Part shown: positions 43,891-56,796 of the stretch, one piece after another
Layout of the letters: the number at the start of each line of letters is the position of its first letter
How positions within the stretch are numbered: the first letter of the stretch is position 1
Assembly (NCBI GenBank): GCA_023897205.1
Contig: JAHWDD010000035.1
Location: 401,757 to 465,756 of the forward strand
Length of the DNA stretch: 64,000 nt
DNA from: Exophiala sp. HKRS030
Lineage: Eukaryota; Ascomycota; Eurotiomycetes; Chaetothyriales; Herpotrichiellaceae
Direction: 5' to 3'
Translations under genes and position numbers: made by a program
Notes under the pieces: model-generated
Told to the model about the DNA's origin: nothing
Database searches by the model: none
The model's input: only the letters and a program-made list of their open reading frames with translations

Positions 43891-45160
43891 TTATGGGTGA
43901 CTCGTACGTGGCGGTACCAATTACGTGAGCTATAGCTAAGTCCTTGATTTCAACACCTAATTAAATTAGCCGAGTGACTAAGTGGTAAGGACGAGGACCC
44001 TTGTTTTTCTAGGCGGAATTTCGTGGAGGCTGCTAATACTACTGCTTCTACTCCCACTTAGAGTGAGATTCCTTGTAATCTGTTCTTTGGGATTAAGAGT
44101 AAGAGTCTCGTAGATATATATTGTTTATATATATCCGCGTTCGTTAACATTACGTTTGCTAAATCTTACTTATCTTCCGGTAACTTTACGTCTGCTCTTC
44201 CTATACTTAAGCGTTAACTCCACTATAATATTTACTTCTCGAATCAATACTATAGTAGTCCCGTTTCCTCTTAACCGCTTACCTGTCTGCGCTAAAGCAT
44301 AGGATCCTCTCGTATTAAAAGGAATTGAAAAGTTAGAGTATCTTAATGGAGATTTAAATAATACGGTAGCTATGCGTGCTGTTCTGAAGCCTTATCGAGA
44401 TCCTTATTTTATATATTAATTACTTATAATCCTACTATCTAAAGACGACTATCTAGTCCGCTTAAGATATAGACTGTTTCTTCTCCCTAACGAGATCTAA
44501 CGAGAAGACTAGATTAGTAAATTAGAGCTAGCGACTGCGACTAAATTAGCGTATCGTAATATAAAGCTAAGAGGAGAGAGGCTAAAGGTATTAGTACTCT
44601 ACGGTAGTCTCCGGTAGAGGTAAGCGAATCTCGACCCTAAGGAAGATAGCACTAGCTTAACTATATAGATCTTACTTAAAACTCCTCGCCTTCGAAATTT
44701 CGCGTATCCTCTAGCGCCTCGGCTGCGACGTGCGGGTTTACGATCCTTGCGGTTTACTAGTTAAGGACGACTAGTAGTATAACTATCCGAAGGTATAAGA
44801 GCTCCGAGATCTAAGTCGCTGGAGCGACGGGCACTTCTGGGTCTCGCCGGAATAATACGGTAATTTAATAGTAGTTTTTAAGAACTAAATTAACTAGATC
44901 CCCTTAAGTATAGGGTCGGTACGGCCGACGTAAGGTCGCACCTTAGGGTTAGTAATAGTATTTGGCGGTTTATAGTCTTTCAATACTGTTAATAGCCTTC
45001 ATGTCCTAGGTAGATAGATGCGGATATTCACTATCCCGAACTAGTCGTCCGTTCCCTAGGCGTATACTTTATTTACCGAGGAAGGCGCTACTAAAGGAGG
45101 TTCTAGGCTAATGCCGGGAGGGAATCGAGATCGAGTTGTCGACTATGCTAAGGAGTTTAT

Positions 45161-47489
45161 GAAATACACCATTATTATGCGGCCGCACTTTGGCTTATTT
45201 AGTGATCGTTTTAGCGAACGGAAGCCGCTCGTAGAGGACTTAGAATAACTGGGGGCTGTTGCTGAGGGAAAGGCATGCGCTTGGATAAGAATTAGATTTA
45301 GACATGGTCTTTGCCAGCATCCCTTGTGTTTTTTCTGGTGTAAGTATATAACCAACTACTACATAATACTAATCATAAGGGTTAAATAGGAAGAACTACT
45401 TATTTTGAGCACGTTTCTGCTCAAGTCTACCTATTCTAGAGGCCTGCGAGGAAGATTGTAAGAAGCCCAATAGGGCCCTCTAGTGACAAAGCGCGAGACC
45501 CTATTTAAGTTTAATTGCTGCGTAGTGTAATGCCACAATAAGTCCTCTTAGGTTAACTCTTTACTCAGAGAACTAATTTTTTCAACCATTAGCAATTCCA
45601 CCATTAACAATATATGCTCCTGCGACGAACTTGAGTGTCGTTTATTGGCGGTTAGAAGTAGCATCCACCTTAAACTATGTCGAAGAGGAGGAGCCCTTAA
45701 CTCACAGAGAGTTAATCGTCGAAAAGACCACAGAACAAACAACAAATAATACAATTAACGCAACTTGAATGTTCTCGACCATTGCTTCTTAACCCTACTC
45801 TCTGATCCTGTGAAACTAATTAACTCACGTCTATCGGCAAGCTCTCAGCAGTGTTTTCTTCCCACGAACATTCTCGTCTCCATTAGGCTTCTGTACCTCA
45901 AAGTCCATGTGAGGCATTGCTACTGGATCCTATTTGCTGATCAGTAACGTCTGCACGATAAATGGAATTCAAACAGTCCTTAACGTACCGGTTTTTGAGG
46001 CGAATTAATTTGCTCTGTGGAGAGTGAGTGGAATTTTTGCTTAGTCGCAGGTTTTGGGAACGGCGGGGATGGACTGTTTCTAGTGGCCATTATGATTCCG
46101 GGAATACTTCCGTTGACAGAATTAATTGTGTCGAGCTGGCATGAGACGAAGCAAGAACCAGGGCAGGTTGGAGCCCTTCTTTATAGCCACGTAGCTGGGA
46201 GAGGTTCTCGTATCTCGGGATTTTCCAGTTCACAAGGTTGATTTGTACTCGAGGCTACCTGGAGGCTTGCGCAGATACCAACATATGACTGGCATGGACA
46301 GGGCAAACCACGAGTTGATGGCCCTCAGTGACAAAGCGCTAGACTCCATAGAAGCTCAACTCTCTCAATTGGTTTCATCGTAAGAGTTACCTGCGCAGTA
46401 AAGGAGGCCGTGATACTCGCACCCTCCCGATTGTTGTCAATCCCAGTAATCCATCAGGGATAACTTTGTCACTACCCAGACTTGATTGGTTAGAGCTGAC
46501 ATCTGCGGGGTCGGGGTCGTAAAAGCAGACCCGTGATCAATAGTGCCTACTCACATTACCTCATTTCCCCATATCTAACTGTCCCGTTAGCAGCTAATGT
46601 AGTATCTAGCTGCAAACAGGCTCATGGAGATCGATACTCACAGGACCTAGATCTCATGAAATCCACATAACGAACTACACTTTACTGCTAATTTCGCCAT
46701 CACTCACAATATGAGGGCTGACGACATAGTCGTGATGAATCCTACGTGTTAGTAATGAAAGTACTGCAAGGCTAGTATTTTGTAAACAGTCGACCAAAGC
46801 AATTGGGAGAGGTCAAAATGGAGAGTTTGTAGCAAAGAGCGATCACCAGGCTCTCTGACCAAGTAGTGTGCTATCGATGACTAAAGATGGGAATAATTTC
46901 ACAACTACTCAAAGCCTGTAGCATCATATGACAAAATCCCCTCCCCATGCGCCCTGAGCTTGTTCACCAATCGAATACCGCCTCACTTCCGCGAAACCAG
47001 TCTGTGTCCCTCAATAAGGCAACAGGCTAGCCATACCAAAAGCTTTGCGGTGAAGCATGGTCGGAAATTCAGTCGGACGTGGCCCAATTACCGACATTCA
47101 CTGACAAAGCGCTAGACTCCAATCCGACAGTCCACTTTCCTCGATGGTGCTTTGAGTTGATCCCTGGCAAAGCAGGAGCCATACGTAGTCCTCCGACTGC
47201 TTTCCTCAGGGAGCTTATATATCTTAGTTACCAGCAGAGCAAACATCTAAATAGAGGTCTGATGTGAACTGTTTGGTGGCCCGTCCGACACAGGTGGAAG
47301 AGTACAGATACTGACAAAAAACTGGCCGTAGTAAAGACCGAAAACTAGCAGCCCTTCGTGCACTCATCTCATATTACAGAAGCGCATGATACACAACAGC
47401 GTCAAAGGCTGAGATACTTTCAGAAACCTGTAACGCATTGGATTAGTTACTCCATGATTACGATATATCAGACCGTATCTCGCTGGAAT
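45161..47489. other. Spacer with a thrice-repeated 20-mer
   Basis: No gene supported; several plus-strand frames (46017-46241, 47079-47267) lack recognisable content. Dinucleotides largely normal. Confidence 0.35.
46329..46348 (+). repeat. Dispersed 20-mer, copy 2 of 3
   Basis: TGACAAAGCGCTAGACTCCA is found here and identically at 47102-47121; a shortened variant (TGACAAAGCGC, then diverging) is at 45484-45494. Spacing is about 0.8 kb each time. Purpose unknown; it may mark ends of a decayed element. Confidence 0.7.
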
Positions 47490-48020
47490 CTCGATGGATC
47501 TTCCTAATCACCGTATTTATTATCATCCTAGCCGCTGGCGTTGTTATCTTGGTTGTTTAGCGCCGGCAGCGTACTCTCCTCTCCCTTCGTATTGCTAGAG
47601 GCGAAGTCGACCTTGAAGATCTCGGAATTAAACGCCTTTATATTCCTTAAGATGTCGTCGATAAATTGCCGAAATATACTTATACTTCGAAAGCAGAAGG
47701 TGTACTAGCTATAGCTAGCGAAGCCCCTACCCGACAAGTTCTATTTTCCTAGCTAACTTGCCCTATCTGCCTCGATAATTTCATCTACTGCGAAACTACT
47801 ATTCGCGAACTTCCCTGCTAGTATATCTTCCACCCTAAATGTATCGACCTTTTTCTCCGCGGCAACTCCTCCTTATATCCGATGTATAAAAAATCCGCCT
47901 TCCTATAAGGCTACTGCCCCGTTAATGTAACGAATCTAATGGTCCGTCGAGAACGACTTATCTAACGGATGCGCTAGCAAAACTAGGAAGGATTACTAAC
48001 TCCGATACCTGCGGTGGGAG
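47490..48020 (+). pseudogene. Membrane RING-H2 ubiquitin ligase relic, RIPed
   Basis: Plus-strand reading through stops: ITVFIIILAAGVVILVV (membrane span), RRQRTLLSLRIARGEVDLED, LGIKRLYIP, DKLPKYTYTS, then LTCPICLDNFIYCETTIREL, PC*YIFHPKCIDLFLRGNS, and GYCPVNVTNLMVRRERLI. CPIC...ELPC-x-x-x-FHPKC is the RING-H2 of fungal PA-TM-RING-type E3 ligases; the conserved Arg/His before the second half is lost to a stop, and the last Cys pair reads YPMY (both Cys to Tyr, TGY to TAY). Both changes are G-to-A. Non-functional. Confidence 0.8.
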
Positions 48021-51000
48021 TAATTTAACGATAGGTTGAGATGCTATCGGCACCGAGTATACCTGTAGCCATGGTCGATAATAGCTCCATCCACGGCTTT
48101 GGTGCTTGTAATGGAGATGTAGAGATGATTAGTATAATTGGCACGGGTAGTCGGACGATTACATACACGGCCATTGCAATGTATTATTCTCAAAAGGGCG
48201 GTACGGCGACTGCTACCGCCGATTTATAGGCGTAACCTTAGACACAAGATATAAGTATAGAGGAAGTGCCTGCCGAAACCCCGTCGCGGGGAACGAATCC
48301 TAAGGGTGCGTGGTTAAGGGAATGCTTAGCGAGAAAGTAATAGTATGATGAGTATGCGCAGGAGACAAGGCAGGGGCATGTTAGGAGGCCGTTATGTGAC
48401 TTCTCCTCATATAAAGCTGTCTTAGATAGAAAAGCTGAAATGTGAGCATAATGTGATAGGGAAATGAGTAGTGGGCCAGTTCAATCCGAGATGGGACTAG
48501 TACAGCAGGACGACGAGATGAAGCAGATGATGGAAATTATGCAGGTTGTGAAGATATCGTTGATATTCTGGTATTATCTGATGAATTCTGATATATACTT
48601 GTAACTATTGAATTTCTGGCATAGCCACGGCGTGAATTCTCTACCCGATTTTGCCCCACAAAATATATGGAAGAGGCGAAAACTAAAGGTAGTTCGGATT
48701 GGACTTTCGATGTGGTTGACTGACTCACCATCGAGTTGGGTTCGCGCAACAATTTTGTGAGAGAGTCAATGGAGGTTGCCGTTCGCTGAGGGATATTGTG
48801 AACTACATGTTCACCTTCTTACCCACTCCCCTTGCCAAATCTCGCAAAAGCAATCTTAGCCAATCCATATGCCGTGCCATCTCCCCTCGAGCACGTAAGA
48901 TAGCAACTGAAAAGACGAGGAAAATATGTCCACAGTATTGACGTCATTTCATCGCCGCTAGCTGGCGGCAGGGTAAATGTTGGTTCAACATTTCGGTGCT
49001 GGGAAATTGGGCGATTGCCTTAGGCTAAGAGTGGTTTGCGATGATTCAAATTCGCGCGATTGGCCCAAATTTGTATCGTGAAACAGAGGCGAACAGAGGA
49101 CGCCCGACCTTAGATGTTGACCGGGCGTGCCCACATCAAGGACCTGCCATGATCCTGCATGTCTGGTGTGTATATTCCTGCACAGTACAAAGGAGTCAAA
49201 ATGATGAGAGGAGGCTTAATTAGACCACTACCGATCCTTTGCAAGGGCTGGCTGCAAGCGTAAGCGCGTTGGTGCCGGGCCAACTGATTACAAAGCCGGC
49301 ATGGTGTCCAGTCAACCACCATTAGATTCAGTCGCAACACACTATACTGCAACAGTATTCCATCCAGTTCATACCGTACGTCATACGTAGACAAGGGGGT
49401 CTAAAATGCCCTCCTCCTAATCGAGCGCCATCCAGTGGAGTCAACTTGTCTAACCAAAGGAATGTAGATACGAGGAAGAGGTTAGTGTCAACAGGGATCA
49501 AGTGGTAGCTTCTCTACAACCACCGCCAGCCTCACGAATTCAGCTTGATTAGAACTTGACTACAATGCCAATGTCTTGAGGGCTAATGAAATGGATAGAT
49601 GGGGTGCATGTGGCGCTGGCTCTCAATTGCGAAGAGACTAGCTGGGACCACTACCCTGACAATGTCCTGTGCCGGATATCCCGCTCAAGCCATCCTCCAC
49701 TGATAATTGTGAGATGTATATTATGGATCCAAAGCCTAGGGAGTTATGTGACTGCTAAATACGGAAGAGTTTAGCGCACTTTTAGCCGAAAGATGTCAGT
49801 TCTAACGCGTTGTCACTCGCTGGATACTATTGGTTGCGGTTGGAGAATCTACGTTTCGAGGTGTGCCCCATCGCACACCCTAGTCCTGTGGACTATACTA
49901 ACTATCTCGATTTCCATCATTATCTGGTCAACCAGTGAGTTGCCTAGGACTTTCTGCTGACTTTCCGGCTCCCGTGGCCCTGTGTTTAGAATCAACCCTC
50001 CTCGGTGCAATTAGGCCGTCCTGCGTACGAACGGCTTGTCAAAACTTCTCCTTACATTTCACAATGGTTGAGTCCGGCCTGTCGCCCTATTCCCTCAACC
50101 CAATAAATCTTTAAATGTAAGCTAAGTTTTGTTCCCTCAATTTATGCTGGATTATCTAATACTAGGTGGGACAATTCTTGCCTCGTCTAAGACTCGGTTA
50201 AGCTGACTAATGCCACGATTGTTTTCGACGAGAGGAACAGAAACCTACTCTTTATTACGTAGAAGAAAAGCAGCATCCTCATCGGGAAATTGGAGCCTTG
50301 ACCTAGGAAAGTGGCGTTGCGTGTATCCTAACTTGTAATACTCGATACTGAGTAGCTGAAAAGAAGGCACAAGACTCAGCGGAGATTAAGCGAATCCCGT
50401 CGGTTTTTGCTTAAGTACTCTTGCATGTCGTATACCTGGCAAATAGTTCGCCTACAGTCGACCATCCATTAAATCCTTCCCTTAGTACTAAGCTCTCGAT
50501 CTTTGTCTCCCCCTTATTGTTCCGCACTTTATCATCAAAGAGGCCGGCTGCTCTTGGGCCGCGGCCGGTAGAATGTCCTGATAACTTATATTAGCGCAGT
50601 TTACCATCCTAGATATAGTATCGACTAGAGCTAGAGCCGAACGGGATATCTCTAACCATAATAGAAGATAACCTTTTTTATGTCTGTAGTAATGCAGAAG
50701 CGGTAAAGCGTCGGCAAACTTGCTTAGAGCGTTTGGATAGGTATATTTAGAGAGCTAGTGATAGTTGAGCCCTACGTCGATCTTGTTAGTAATGGCCATC
50801 GGTAAGTTACCTTTATGGAAGGTCCTAGAAGCTCCTTTACCTAATGGTCGTCCCTTCGGACGTTAATGAGCAAAAAGTTAGCACTAGCCTTCTAATCTGC
50901 CTCTAGCATCTCTAGAATATCGTGTCGTGTAATTGACTTGGGTGAGATATAGTGGGCCTGCGGAATAATCTGTTCCTAGGGCAGGGATAAATGGCTGTTC

Positions 51001-52690
51001 ATTCTTCTTGGTTAAACTCGAAAAGTAACCTAGGAGCGGGGATGCTTCGATAGTACAGCGCTGGAGATGACGGAGAGGTGCCGTGAGCTCCTGCATCCAA
51101 CCATAGAAACAAAGTAATGCTTGACTCAGCAAAACGCTAAAGGTTACGCTTGTAGTGCGACTATCTATCGAGAATCAGTCGCTGACAACTAATGTTTATT
51201 AAAAATTAGTACGTGTGAACAGTGAACGCTTACCTCTGATGATTTGAAGATGGGGCAACGGCAGGACTTTGTTGAGCTGAATCGAACAAAAGCATAAGCT
51301 TTAATAATTTCTTAACACTGCCGATATTGTTGCCTACACATTGCAACTCACAAACGTTTTGATCTTGAGCTTTTCGGTTTGGTAGGATTGCTAGAGGGAT
51401 GTCGAAGCTCTGATGATGGGCGTTAGTGACCGTGCATGTTAAAAGAAAAATGGTCTATAGTAGTATAATTACTTAGTCACTGGTCCCTTATGATTGGTTA
51501 TAGGCCAAATTGAAAAACGTCTAACAGTTGCCACACCACAAGCAAGTCGATCTTTAGCGCCTCCATGAACCCTGGGTTCAGCGCTCGAGAGTCGATACAA
51601 TCTAGAGTATGATCCAAATCACTTGTTTCTCTACAACCCACGATGGACCATAGTCTCTTCCTTCCGTCGGCAGTGCATGTTATGTTTATAACAACGCCTC
51701 TCACGCCCAGACACACCAACCAAAGAGGGTAACTAATAGGGAACCCATAGTGGGCTCTTGCAGCCCCACACCTCACTATCCCATTACCTGATCGAAGATC
51801 TCAGTCCGGATAATAAGACATCTAAACGAGATAGCCACTTCCTATCTCCAAGTAAGGCCCTTGAAGCCTGGACAGGACTATGCTAACCTCCAGTGCCTCC
51901 ACAGACAGCCTTCAGGGCAGCATCCTGAAATGGCAGCGAAACAATCTATCCTAAGACGATACCGCGGTCCCGCGGTGTCCGGCCGAAAATGGTCCCTGTG
52001 CAGTTGGCTTTTGGCTAGTACTTGGTGTCAATGAATGAATCCGCTCGATCTAGCCTCGTCCAGACGCGGCCAGTCTGACGCTTGAGGTATCGTTGTACGT
52101 GAAAGGATCAAAGTAGCTAGAACTTTCTGACTTGTCTGGCTGTAGGCTACTCCAAAACAAGCAACGAGAGTATCTACGCGGTTCTAGTGCCAACAAATGC
52201 CAACCACAAAGATCGAGCAAGTGTGCCTCAGAAGATACAGCATGGCTGTGTTGTACAACATGAGCCTCTCGAGCTCGCAGGATATCGTGAGAGGCGATGA
52301 TACATCTTCCCATGCCGCCATTGCCGAAAGTGGGCGAAGAATTCAGACCAGGCAGCCTTTGGCGCTACACTCTTCCTACGACTGTCGACGACAGATGTAT
52401 GGCCTTCTTCTGCAATTCCATGTTGCTCGCCCGGAGATATGCTTCAGCATCTGCCTGGGCCTTCTCCACGCCCATGGTGATATCCGCGGTGTACCATGCC
52501 TCATATTAGCAATTTATCCCCACCTGTATTTTTTCGGGCACTTACATTGCAAACACGGCGTTCGTCAATGCTCCCCGCTATCAGGGAACGACGAAACACC
52601 TTGTATCCATCCTGTATATGAAAACAACCAAGGCCGCTTCAAGATCTCATTACCCGGTATCCCTTCATCGTCTATGCGATACTACCATTC
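48021..52690. other. Long gene-poor stretch
   Basis: No convincing gene in 4.7 kb. A small RIPed patch lies at about 50550-50900. Minus-strand frames at 50884-51132 and 51498-51776 and plus-strand 52197-52694 are open but without family or splice support. Confidence 0.4.
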
Positions 52691-53736
52691 CTAATGAGCA
52701 GTAGTAGCCGTGTGATAGGCTGCAGCTAGTGAGCCGGGCCATGGTGAGAGGTAGCCATCGCGTATGATAGGCGGCTGCGAAGAAGCAATGCTGGTAGGAT
52801 GGCATTGGTGATTAATTTCCGCTTCTGCGGGAATATCAGATCCCATCGATGGATACATATTGGTTGTCGGTTGTGCAATGCTAGCAGGCGTCCAATAAAA
52901 GCTTGTGTCCGAATGGCTGACGAGGTCAAATGCCGGGCTGTACGAATTATCGGCCATAGGATATTTTTCGTGATTTATACTCGTACTGTGGTCAGACGAG
53001 GAGCATTCCGATACCGCGTACAAAAATTGCTCGCTTATGTCCGTCTCGGTAGCTGATGCCGATCTCTGCGGCATAGCAGTGGCTAGAGATAGTTGTGGTT
53101 TCGGGCTTTGCGCCGGCGGAGATATGGTGGAAGTCGTATGGGTGGGCGAAGGTGGGTATTCGTATTGCGCAGAAGACTTCTCGGTAGAGTGGGTAATCCT
53201 TTGGCGCTGATGCTGCGCGGAACTGGCATTGCTAGGACAATCTAAATGTGATAGCTGGTTCGGCTTCTGTTGATCCTCTGCTAGTCCGATGTCCTTGAGT
53301 ATCGGTCTCCTTAGACCCAGTGCGTCCAACATTGCACTTGTCGACGGTGTACCTTGTGATTCATCAGGAATTTCTCCCGGAAACCCAGAAGACCTTCGAC
53401 ATGCCCAGTATAGGCGTTGAATGGCTTCATCAGTCATCTCCTGCATTTCACAGTAGCTACAGCTGTCAGGGACGACTATAACTTTGATATCCGTGCGACT
53501 CACTATTTTCTGGCTTCTCGCCGTCGTCTGGCAATGTACACACATGTACTTCCACGTACTTGACATGTTCTGCATGGTGTAGTACCATCGCATTTACTTT
53601 TCTTCAAGCGGCATCTGTCGCATGCCTTCGGCGTCCGTCGCCTTGTCTTATCATTACTCCTGGTGGATAACTTCGTTTTTATCATAGTAATGGCCATCCT
53701 ATTGTTGTGGCTATTTAATAGGGCTGGTGATCGCAT
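52691..53736 (-). CDS. Zn2Cys6 transcription factor, 332 residues, two exons
   Basis: ATG 53736; exon 1 53504-53736, intron 53457-53503 (47 bp; GTGAGT donor, CCTGACAG branch, TGTAG acceptor), exon 2 52691-53456. The 999-nt frame is intact. The binuclear cluster is at about residues 38-66: PKACDRCRLKKSKCDG, TTPCRTCQVRGSTCVY. It is followed by ARRRREARKYYCEMQEM and AIQRLYWACRRSSGFPGE, which matches the linker/short helix (L-x-x-LY...FPGE) of many fungal C6 regulators, then a Ser/Pro/Gln-rich C terminus. There is no fungal-specific middle homology domain, so it belongs to the short-form C6 factors. A sequence-specific nuclear regulator; targets unknown. It is an intact gene inside a degraded neighbourhood. 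Confidence 0.9.
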
Positions 53737-54535
53737 GGAGAAAATATTGCTGAGGAAAAAGAAAGAGATACGACAGGATAAGTTTAGATAGTCCTAAGTT
53801 TACAAGCAAGTTCTCTGAGTTAAGCGGTCTGCTGTTCTGCTAAGAGCAGAAGCCAGGTCATATCAGAATGTGCTACTCGGAGCCTACCTTTGTCGTCAAC
53901 ACTGGGGGTTCTCGCGGGGCGGATAAACCTTTAATTAGTGTAGCAGGATCGACTCAGAGTAAGTGATCGTCCAATGGTGGAGAAAGCTCATGAAGAATTG
54001 ACGTCATATCATCCGTATACCGATGGCAATCTTTGTAGAGATGTTATGTAAAACCTTCGTCGCCTGCAAACAGTGAGATCGATTTACATAACATATAGGC
54101 ACGCACCAATGGCATTGAGAGCACTCTTATTTCCGCGCTCTAGGTAACGCATGCCACACAACAGTGGGTCCAAAAAGGCCAAATATGGTTTCGGAATTCT
54201 CCAGGGATACTACCCTACGCAAACTCATAGTAGCATAATTTGTTGGGGCGAACCTGGAAAGCAAATGATGTCACCCACGGGGTGTTTGGCCAACCGAAGT
54301 GTACAGTACGCACAAGAAAACGAAGGATGTCTTCATGAATATCAACGATGAATATGGCAAAAGTACTGCAATATCGCATGGACAGGCTTTCACGTTCCCC
54401 TTTTCAACATGATTTTGGTTTGAAACACAGTCTCACTCTCACATCACATCGCGAACCCTTTGGCATGATTTCCTGCAGAGCCTCTCGATTCCGCCGAAGG
54501 TAAGAGCTTCGCCTCCTGCCAAGGAACTGATTCTG
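53737..54535. other. Intergenic, 800 bp
   Basis: Upstream of the Zn2Cys6 gene. May also hold unreadable 5' remains of the helicase pseudogene. Confidence 0.35.
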
Positions 54536-56320
54536 GTGGGCACGTCATGTTTGATTCCAGGTGCATTCGAACCAACTTTGCGTATTTTGCAAGGCTGGTC
54601 TGATGTATCAAGCCCTGCTCTCGAGCCGTGGCTTCTCAACACTCATCTCAGCATGAAGGACAATCTGGTAACTATTCCAACACCAGCCTACGCTCGCACA
54701 GGTCTCCGCTTTGACTTGACAGATGTGCTGCCAGACTTGCAATCGATGTTATTTGCAGTTGGAGAGGACTTCGATCGAGCTCGGTTCTACCCTTCGACCA
54801 TTTTGGACGTATCACCAGCAGATGCCCTTGTTCACTCCTTACAACATGCGGTAGCTTTGATTCACGAGCCCTCTGGAACAAGGGGAAGTTTCGCTGTATC
54901 TGGTATTGTGCGAATGCTGGCAAAGGCGAAGTTGAGTGCCGACTTAGGTCCAGTGGTCTGTGTTTCCGATACGAAACATGCTCTAGATCAGCTGTTAGAG
55001 CGATTGAGTGGATATAAGCTCAGAGTCGTGCGGGTTGGGTCCCGTTCTCGATCTGAGATCTTGGATGCATGGAATTTGAAGCGACTTGTACATGATAAAG
55101 AGTTGTCAAAAACCGATCTGACAGAAAGGGTCTTATTTGACAGAATGATCATGCAAGATCTCCAGAGTATTGGCTTTCTTGTCCAGCAAATTCGTGGACA
55201 GAGTGATTTAAGCTCTGATACAATTGATGTTGACTCGATACAGGACTCTATTGCTGCACGATTACTCGAGCGTGATATCTCCGCCTCTTCTCGTTTTTTT
55301 GAATGATGATAGCTCCACTATCAGACTTTTGATCGGGCTCTTGAGAAAACTCCAACAGCATCGACAGGAATACTCACGAGTATTGGAAAATAGGGAGCTC
55401 CAGTGTCTGCGAAGTGCCGATGTAGTAGGCATCATAGTCACAACAATGGCGCGTCGACCTGATCTGTCTGCAGACTTAATCCCCGAGTCATCTTATGTGA
55501 GGAAGCGGGTGAAGTGTTGAAAGCACATACTTGGGCAACACTGGTGCCGTCGGTGCAGCATCTGATCTTGGTCAGAGACCACCAACAATTGAGACCGCGG
55601 ATACATCTGATGCCCAAATACGGCGCCGACCTATGAATATTTGAGCGTCTCATCACCCTCTCAAACTCGGCTTCGCCTGCCATGCCATCAGTATGCCTAC
55701 GTACCCAGAAACGAATGCATCCCGAAATGGCATCACCGTTGCGTCCTTTGGCATATCCCGAGCTCATCGATGCTTCTCGGGTCCGTCATCTGCCGCAAGT
55801 TTCGGGACTTTCCCACCGTACTTTCTGGCTTGATCATTCCCATCAAGAAGCGCACATAGGGCCTGGAGATTCTACATCGGGCTCATATTAAAATGCAAGA
55901 GAAGCGTATTTGGTTGCGGCGATGGCACACAATGTTTTGCATCAAAGCACCAGTCGCGACACTGACCTCGTCATTCTAACGCCATATCAGGAGCAAGTTT
56001 GCTACATTTCTCGCATCCTAAATTATTACCATTGCAATGATAGTCTAGACACCGAGGAACAAAGTAAAGTGAGTATAGAAACGCGGAAGTCTGAGGAATA
56101 TAAATGCACCGCTAAATCTTTGAAGAAAGTGTGAGGTCTCGACCATTGATAAGTTCCAAGGCAAAGAAGCAAAATGTGGTGATTGTGTCCTTGGTGCGAA
56201 GCAATTCGAAGGGAATGGTTGGTTTCATGGGTAGTCCTAACCGTCGGAATGTCGTCCTCTCTCGTGCGGGACATGGCCTCTACCTGGCTGGCAACATATG
56301 CACCTTCACTTCATAGGAAG
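54536..56320 (+). pseudogene. ZNFX1/UPF1-like helicase, degenerate
   Basis: Fragments in several frames follow the order of NFX1-type (ZNFX1-like) SF1 helicases: HAVALIHEPSGTRGSFAVSG where GPPGTGKT is expected, LGPVVCVSDTKHALDQLLER, VVRVGSRSRSEILDAWNLKR, RELQCLRSADVVGIIVTTMA, VILCEEAGEVLKAHT, HLILVRDHQQLRPR (motif II/III), FERLITLSNSASPAMP, RMHPEMASPLRPLAYPELID, TFWLDHSHQEAH, LVILTPYQEQVCYISR, TIDKFQGKEAK and GFMGSPNRRNVVLSRAGHGL (motif VI). Walker A has lost its Lys and Gly pattern, and at least four frame changes occur. Live relatives act in RNA-directed silencing and RNA surveillance. Clearly dead; a 256-residue open piece at 54536-55306 remains. Confidence 0.8.
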
Positions 56321-56535
56321 TCTGGGGTGTGGCAATTGATAGGTTCAAAGCCCAGAGACGGACGGGTCGATATCGGGATCTGTGCGGTCACCCTCATTCT
56401 GGCACGTTGGTCTTGTAGCAAGAGACTTAGATCATCAGTAGCCAAGCAGCAGCACGTGGTTGAAGTCTTGTGGCATGATCTGCTCTTGAACTGCTGGTGT
56501 AGAGCTGTGAAGTCGGAGGACGAGCCTAGAATTCT

Positions 56536-56796
56536 TCAGAATATTAAGCAGGGATAAGGTACTCGGCTCGCTAGGAAGTGAACTGTTGAACCCCGATCGA
56601 AGACTCCTCGCCATTTCGTGTCTTGATCAGGAACAAGGCGATAGACAAAACCTCCTTGGCTATTGCTAGGGTTGTCAAACTGAAAAGTTAGCAAGTTGCC
56701 AAAGTCAGATTGTTTGCAATGTGGTTTCGCTTGTCCGGCATCGATACAATATCGCCGGGGACCTTGCCCGTAAGTTTCTGCAGGTACTAAGTTCAT
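56536..56796 (-). CDS. Possible small secreted-type protein fragment, 86 residues
   Basis: Open frame from ATG 56796 (MNLVPAETYGQGPRRYCIDA) to 56536. It has two Cys, aromatic residues and an FDRGSTVHFLAS stretch, looking like a folded domain rather than a chance frame. No signal peptide at this start; an upstream exon is possible. Not recognised. Confidence 0.3.
   Translation of the reverse strand: MNLVPAETYGQGPRRYCIDAGQAKPHCKQSDFGNLLTFQFDNPSNSQGGFVYRLVPDQDTKWRGVFDRGSTVHFLASRVPYPCLIF

Larger units (their letters stand above)
42600..45160. repeat. RIP island 4
   Basis: Heavy TA enrichment with CG kept. Contains the bZIP relic. A further readable trace at about 44570-44700 (KLRGERLKVLVLYGSL, ILLKTPRLRNFAYP) is suggestive of a leucine-rich or F-box-type gene but not identified. 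Confidence 0.75.

Noticed and set aside
52197..52694. 165-residue plus-strand frame
   Set aside because: No motif; ends exactly against the Zn2Cys6 gene and has irregular composition.
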